The translations under genes were made by a program, and so were the position numbers. A DNA stretch of 64,000 nt from Liolophura sinensis (Eukaryota > Mollusca > Polyplacophora > Chitonida > Chitonidae): NCBI RefSeq assembly GCF_032854445.1, contig NC_088306.1, positions 27,749,764-27,813,763 of the forward strand. Reading direction: 5' to 3'. A model generated the notes under the pieces. That model did no database searches, was not told where the DNA came from, and was given only the letters and a program-made list of their open reading frames with translations. Positions 60,301-64,000 of this stretch are shown piece after piece; the stretch's first letter is position 1; every line of letters begins with the position of its first letter.

Positions 60301-61909
60301 TGACCAAGGCTCTGTACTGGTATCAAGTTAAACACTCACATACAAAAGGGCCATCTGGTGGGCTAGGTACTTGTGATTCGTCATTGAGCGTGCGTCGTTG
60401 TTGATTTGAGCTGCCAGGGATGCCACTTGATGCAAGCCGGCCATACAACTGAAGTAACCTTAATTAACGAAAACAACTGGTTGCAATTAGCCTTCAGAGT
60501 TTAGTATATGTGGATGGCAAGGTTATATGCTGTAGCATTAATGAGGCTATCTACTCTGGGTACTCCATTTCCCCTAGCCAATGAAAATCCCAGAAATACT
60601 GAAATACTCTTTAATGTATTGTGTTAAAACCCAAATCAAATAAATAGATCAATATTACATCTATTGTACGCCTAAGAAACAGAATGGACCTTTTCAGTTC
60701 AGGAAGAATACTACTGTGCAGTTCAATGTTTCATATATTTTTTTATTTGACTGAGGTTTAAGCTGTACTCAGGAATATTTCACTTACAGTTTATACAACA
60801 AAGTCAGCTTTAGGGAGGGAAGAGTGAGTGAGTGAGTGCTTGGGGTTTAACGTCGTACTCAACAATTTTTCAGTCATATGACGACGAAAGAATCATTAGG
60901 GTGCATGCATGTGTAATGTGCCTCCTTGTTGCAGGACGGATTTCCACCGCTCTTTTATTTAGTGCTCCTTCACTGAGACGACTTACCGAAGGCAAGTAAG
61001 CCGCCCCGCCCGAGCCATTATACTGATACGGGTCAACCAGTCGTTGCACTATCCCCTTCATGCTGAACGCCAAGCGAGGAAGTTGTAACTTTTAAAGTCT
61101 TAGGTGTGACTCGATCAAGGATTGATCCTGGATCTACCGGTCCCGAAGCGGACGCTCTATCAACTGTGCTATCCGGGCCGGTCAGGGAGGGAAGAAACAG
61201 GGCAGGGTCCGGGGAAACCCACAGACACCTCCCAATCTTCCCACCTATGGCTGGTGCACACTGCATTGATCAGAGGGTCCTAAACCATTGAGTTGTAATA
61301 GCACCATAACTGTTAGGCCACGGAGAGTATGGCTACTATCTGCACATCTACATAAATGAGGTTCACAAAAATTAGAAATTCCTTTATATTAACCTTCCAT
61401 GCTTCCTGGTGATGTAGACAAGGAAAACTGGTTAGCTCCCCTGATGTAGGTGGCCAATCTGGGATACAGATGTTCTAGGCCAGTTTGGTTCAAATACTCC
61501 TGAAAAATAGCAACAGAGTCAGTTTCTGGCAGGGTCTAACATGTAAGAAGAATGGAACAACTAATCATGCAGAGCTTTCAAATGTCGATCATAATCAACA
61601 TTAAATATATATACTCAAAGGTAAATCTTTTCCACCATTTTTGCGTCATTTAAATGTGGTTATTGCTCTGATGAGGATGTTCATTTTTTGAGGGAAGCAG
61701 ACCAACGATTATTGCCAGATGTAATGCTAAAGTTTCCATCTACAGAGCTATGTCAATGTGTTTGACTGATGGAAGGCAAGTGAGTGCCAATCCTTATCAC
61801 ACCAGACTACTGAAGCAGCTTCCTGCTCTTCATTCCCTTACCTGTAGTGATGGGCTACCTTGTGGCAACTTCAAGAATATCTGATTCATTTTGTCCATAA
61901 TAACGGTGG
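57244..61909 (-). CDS. Unidentified conserved-looking gene, last five coding exons
   Basis: Exons 61842-61909, 61394-61499, 60340-60458, 58577-58719 and 57244-57346 splice in frame (178 codons after a split first codon, then TAA at 57246-57244) with GT-AG junctions and compatible phases. The product is a hydrophilic, probably all-alpha C-terminus (TVIMDKMNQIFLKLPQGSPS ... YIRGANQFSLSTS ... HQVASLAAQINNDARSMTNH ... VQYKKMIEDNFKPLKASLIV ... FIAGFPADLTSHM). I see no signal peptide, membrane segment or catalytic motif and cannot assign a family. Five consecutive exons with matching phases make a real gene likely. Upstream exons must lie beyond base 64,000 or in 61,910-64,000, where I found none. 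Confidence 0.75.
57462..57652. repeat. 18-bp tandem array, about eleven copies
   Basis: AATAAGCACAACAATGAA units with CAC/CAT and CAA/TAA variants. A length divisible by three keeps minus frames open (57,447-57,708), giving Leu/Cys/Phe-rich phantom proteins. Lies in the last intron of the unidentified gene. Confidence 0.93.
57871..57966 (-). mobile_element. SINE A, short copy
   Basis: TATTTATTTGATTGGTGTTT to ATGGTGGGAGGAAACCAGGC. It lies in the last intron of the second gene. Confidence 0.9.
58577..58719 (-). CDS. Unidentified gene, exon -2
   Basis: Acceptor TTTTCAG, donor GTGAGT, phase 0 to phase 2. Encodes QSLNGVGDSPVIVQYKKMIE and ends ILVDEMKTW with a split Trp codon. Confidence 0.78.
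58904..59031 (-). mobile_element. SINE A, diverged short copy
   Basis: TTTTTTTATTTCATTGGTAT, GGTAGGAGGAAACCAAGTAG, then CCTGCAGGTTGCTGACAG. Confidence 0.8.
59261..60127. repeat. 51-bp minisatellite, 17 copies
   Basis: Unit GTGTGGAAAACTGTTTCAGG, ACTTATGGATGGCACTGGTT, GGGGACTAAAG. The only frequent variant is GGCACT/GGTACT. Units on the left are more diverged (TTACAGATGG, TTACGAATGG, TTATCGATGG). Frames stay open on both strands because 51 is divisible by three. Lies in the intron between exons -3 and -2 of the unidentified gene. Confidence 0.96.
60128..60250 (-). mobile_element. SINE A inserted at the edge of the 51-bp array, 15-bp TSD
   Basis: Perfect duplication GGTTGGGGACTAAAT at 60113-60127 and 60251-60265. 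The duplicated sequence is minisatellite unit sequence, so the SINE landed in the last unit. The copy is 5'-truncated at CCATCCGCA. Confidence 0.95.
60340..60458 (-). CDS. Unidentified gene, exon -3
   Basis: Begins YFSCMAGLHQVASLAAQINN and ends YLAHQMALLY at a GTGAGT donor. The acceptor AATTAAG has a poor pyrimidine tract, but it is the only one that keeps the frame. Confidence 0.7.
60738..61325 (-). mobile_element. SINE A interrupted by SINE C
   Basis: Left part TTTTATTTGACTGAGGTTTA to AGTCAGCTTTAGGGAGGG, right part GGGAAGAAACAGGGCAGGGT through GTTAGGCCACGGAG. The two halves are one SINE A copy split by the family C insertion, so A predates C here. Confidence 0.88.
60824..61183 (-). mobile_element. 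SINE family C, full length, inserted in SINE A, with 12-bp TSD
   Basis: Perfect duplication AGGGAGGGAAGA at 60812-60823 and 61184-61195. The 360-bp body runs on the minus strand from a tRNA-like head (GATAGCACAGTTGATAGAGC as A-box, GGATCAATCC as B-box) to a (CACT)n tail. The open frames at 60,870-61,073 and 61,033-61,266 are by-products. Confidence 0.96.
61394..61499 (-). CDS. Unidentified gene, exon -4
   Basis: Acceptor TTTTCAG. Begins EYLNQTGLEHLYPRLATYIR and ends SMEG across a phase 1 junction. The donor is GTTAAT, weaker than the others. Confidence 0.7.
61842..61909 (-). CDS. Unidentified gene, exon -5
   Basis: Acceptor ATTTCAG (61,910 upward), donor GTAAGG. Encodes TVIMDKMNQIFLKLPQGSPS then LQ after a split codon. 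Phase 0 exit. Confidence 0.72.
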
Positions 61910-62335
61910 CTGAAATAACAAAAAAAAGGACAAAAAAAAAAATCTAAGACACAAATAAACATTATTTTGAGCAAGGAATTAGATATTAACGAAAAAAAAC
62001 AGCAAACTGATTTTGTAGGTTGTTTCTACCTACAGTACGATGTAGTTTTACATAACTTAAGACCAGACTATGAGGAAAACCAGGCTGAATTCATAACTGA
62101 GTGCGAGTATAGAGGATGGGCTCTAAAAGACTGTGCGACTTGGAAAAATAAAGGCTAACGTAACATTGCTTTGGTTCTTGAATTAATTAAATATTAAAAA
62201 AATTTATTGAAAGATGGATGATTTTTTTTTTCAATTTAAGCCAACGGAAAAAAGATAATTCAGGAAATACTGTATATTGGAACCCTTGGACTTGTTTGTA
62301 CTGATTTACACGAACAGTACGACTGGCATAAAAGG

Positions 62336-62450
62336 ATAAGACGGCGACCAGTTTTATGGCGGGAGAAAATGCCCGGGGAAAGCCCACAAACATTCGCAAG
62401 CTGTTGGCTGACCTTACTGCACATGACTGGAGAGGCAGTCAGGTTGAGCC
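62336..62450 (-). mobile_element. SINE A internal fragment
   Basis: ATAAGACGGCGACCAGTTTT, AATGCCCGGGGAAAGCCCAC, then GACTGGAGAGGCAGTCAGGT. The tail is missing. Confidence 0.75.
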
Positions 62451-62865
62451 AACACAATCTGAAAATGGATTGAGTTTATCATACCTTTATTATGGAACAC
62501 ATTGCTCACCCTGGGATGACTGTGAGATTTTGAGCTCTGCCAAAAGATTAGAGAAACAGTGATGTATGGTTAGATCTACATGTATATTTAGTGCAGCTAC
62601 ACTTCAATAATGGCAGTTTTGTACAAGTACATCAGAACAGACATGAAAACTCAACGCATTTTGCGGAACAGAAGGATTGCTTAACTGGCAAACGCAAGAA
62701 TTTATTTATTCAATTAAATGTTAAGTGCTGTACTCCAAAACTTCAACCAACTGGTAAAGTTAGTACAAGGAAAAACTAGGGGGTGCATCACTACGACTGT
62801 GGAGGCATCTGGCATACTAGTCGTAGTAGTAACCAAAAAGACTTTATATTTCAACCAAAAAAGTG

Positions 62866-63050
62866 CATTTCTGGAGGCAAATAAATGCCACACATGAAAT
62901 AACTTTTGGTGCTGAAACTTACATTTCAGCATTCCCAGTGGGATATCATCCCACCTTCCAAACAAGCCTCTGAACACCCGTCTAAAATCAATAAAACTCT
63001 CAGAATTTAGAACCATGGGCAACTTAGTCAGACACAAAAGTTAGGGTCCC
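62866..63050 (-). mobile_element. MITE-like family E copy
   Basis: GGAGGCAAATAAATGCC, TTTTGGTGCTGAAACTTACA, CCCAGTGGGATATCATCCCA, ending AAAAGTTAGGGTCC. The minus-strand open frame at 62,714-63,037 crosses it and is not taken as a gene. Confidence 0.6.
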
Positions 63051-63166
63051 TACTCAGTCAAAAGCCGAATGAATCAAAAGTCACAGACCTGAGCACTATA
63101 CTTGAGCTTAGTTCAGTGCATAACAGGCAACTGAATCTGTGCTTCCACAAGTGCCTACATGAACAA

Positions 63167-63412
63167 TGTTTATTTACTTATTTGCTTTGTGTTTTATGTG
63201 GTACTCAAGAAAATTTAGATTATAAGACGCAGCTAGCAACTTAGTGGATGGAAGGTGAGCAGAGACCAGGTGCTTGCAGGCCTTCTCACGTAACACTGGA
63301 TATGAAGCAAGCACGAGCGGGACAGGAGTCCACGGCGACCGTACTGGTAATAGGCTCCTTGGTCAACAGGCTGCACTAGCACCCTAACTGCTCAGCCATA
63401 TGCCCCCCCCCC
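63167..63412 (-). mobile_element. SINE A, diverged full-length copy
   Basis: TTTATTTACTTATTTGCTTT, GTACTCAAGAAAATTTAGAT, through CCCTAACTGCTCAGCCATAT to a C-tract. Confidence 0.85.
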
Positions 63413-63649
63413 CCTCCGAAAGAACTCTGTGTTCATCTATTCTTTGTGCTTGGATGGGTGAATTATTTATGCTGCAATGGCCTCATACTGGCTAAAAAAT
63501 GCTAAAAAGAAAAATGGGTAGGTGTTTAACTACCCCCTCTATTACAGATAGCATTAAGTGTATGAAATATCAACATTATAAATGAAATGCTCTTCTACCA
63601 ATTTCCCCTTCCATACACTGTGCTGACCATACAATGAACTCAGCTGCTG

Positions 63650-63860
63650 TAACTCTTTAACCATATATGTTTGCAAGGTGTTTATTCAAACATATTCTGA
63701 CAGCATTATTCAGTGTAAACTGATAAAATTATACTTTTTGTGAAGTCCTGACATTCACCAATCCAACCAAAGTAGTCTCCAAAATAAAATTATAAACGTG
63801 CGTAAATTGCACTGAAAGTTGCTCTGTCATATGCAAAACAGTTGAGGAATCAGGGTACTT
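63650..63860. repeat. Dispersed repeat, partner of 37,960-38,200
   Basis: GCTGCTGTAACTCTTTAACC, GACAGCATTATTCAGTGTAA, TTCACCAATCCAACCAAAGT in the same order and orientation as the partner. Confidence 0.6.
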
Positions 63861-64000
63861 GACTTTGTTCCACTGATCATTCTGACAAACCGAGGGCATA
63901 CTTTCAATGTTTTTATTTTCCTCTTTCCGTACTCATTACAGTGTTCCGAGATAAATTCTGCTGAGTGTTAAGCAATAGTAACCTGTGAAACAGCCATGTG

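Larger units (their letters stand above)
61910..64000. other. Right edge, no exon found
   Basis: Contains SINE A pieces (62,336-62,450; 63,167-63,412), a family E copy and the dispersed repeat at 63,650-63,860. The short open frames at 61,967, 62,356 and 62,591 have no domain or splice support. Confidence 0.55.

Noticed and set aside
59200-60303. Open frames of 286-346 codons on both strands
   Set aside because: By-products of the 51-bp array inside an intron. They run into SINE or unique sequence at the edges with no gene features.
61140-61183. tRNA gene
   Set aside because: The A-box and B-box belong to the SINE C head. The acceptor stem does not close, and the body continues into the SINE.

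Overview
Eukaryotic nuclear DNA, most likely from a marine mollusc (bivalve or gastropod). The evidence is a spliced animal kinase gene with GT-AG introns, tRNA-derived SINEs of a type I recall as common in mollusc genomes, a very frequent TACATGTA/ACATGTACA palindrome, and Tc1- and Myb/SANT-type DNA transposons. The species cannot be fixed from sequence alone. Nothing in the window looks prokaryotic.

Layout. (1) 277-48,827, minus strand: the 5' part of a Misshapen-type Ste20 kinase gene (MAP4K4/TNIK/MINK family). Fifteen coding exons join in frame with consensus splice sites and give a complete kinase domain followed by an acidic and then a Gln/His-rich linker. Exon 1 is separated from exon 2 by a 33.25 kb intron. 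The smaller introns each carry their own repeat load. (2) 48,828-57,243: the region between genes. It holds the kinase promoter, a full-length SINE with a perfect target-site duplication, a dimeric dispersed repeat, and a 3.5 kb array of a 54-bp minisatellite. (3) 57,244-61,909, minus strand: the last five coding exons of a second gene whose protein (about 178 residues visible) I do not recognise. Its introns hold a 51-bp minisatellite of 17 copies, an 18-bp array and nested SINEs. From 61,910 to 64,000 I see no exon, only repeats.

Mobile and repetitive content dominates. SINE family A has at least 21 copies, all in one orientation. SINE family C has three near-complete copies, each with a perfect 11-14 bp target-site duplication, plus one tail fragment. 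Families A and C share their 3' tail. There is also a second tRNA-like SINE (family B), a MITE-like family with TACCGTAAATGACC termini, a 721-bp GC-rich transposon carrying a Myb/SANT exon, a Tc1-like transposase with a single in-frame stop, and at least eleven tandem arrays. Several long open frames exist only because array units of 54, 51 and 18 bp are multiples of three.

The two genes are head to tail on the minus strand. I see no operon-like relation or shared pathway. No wholly new biological system is evident. The most unusual items are the motif-modular Myb/SANT transposon, the one-way SINE orientation, and the minisatellite/SINE interplay.
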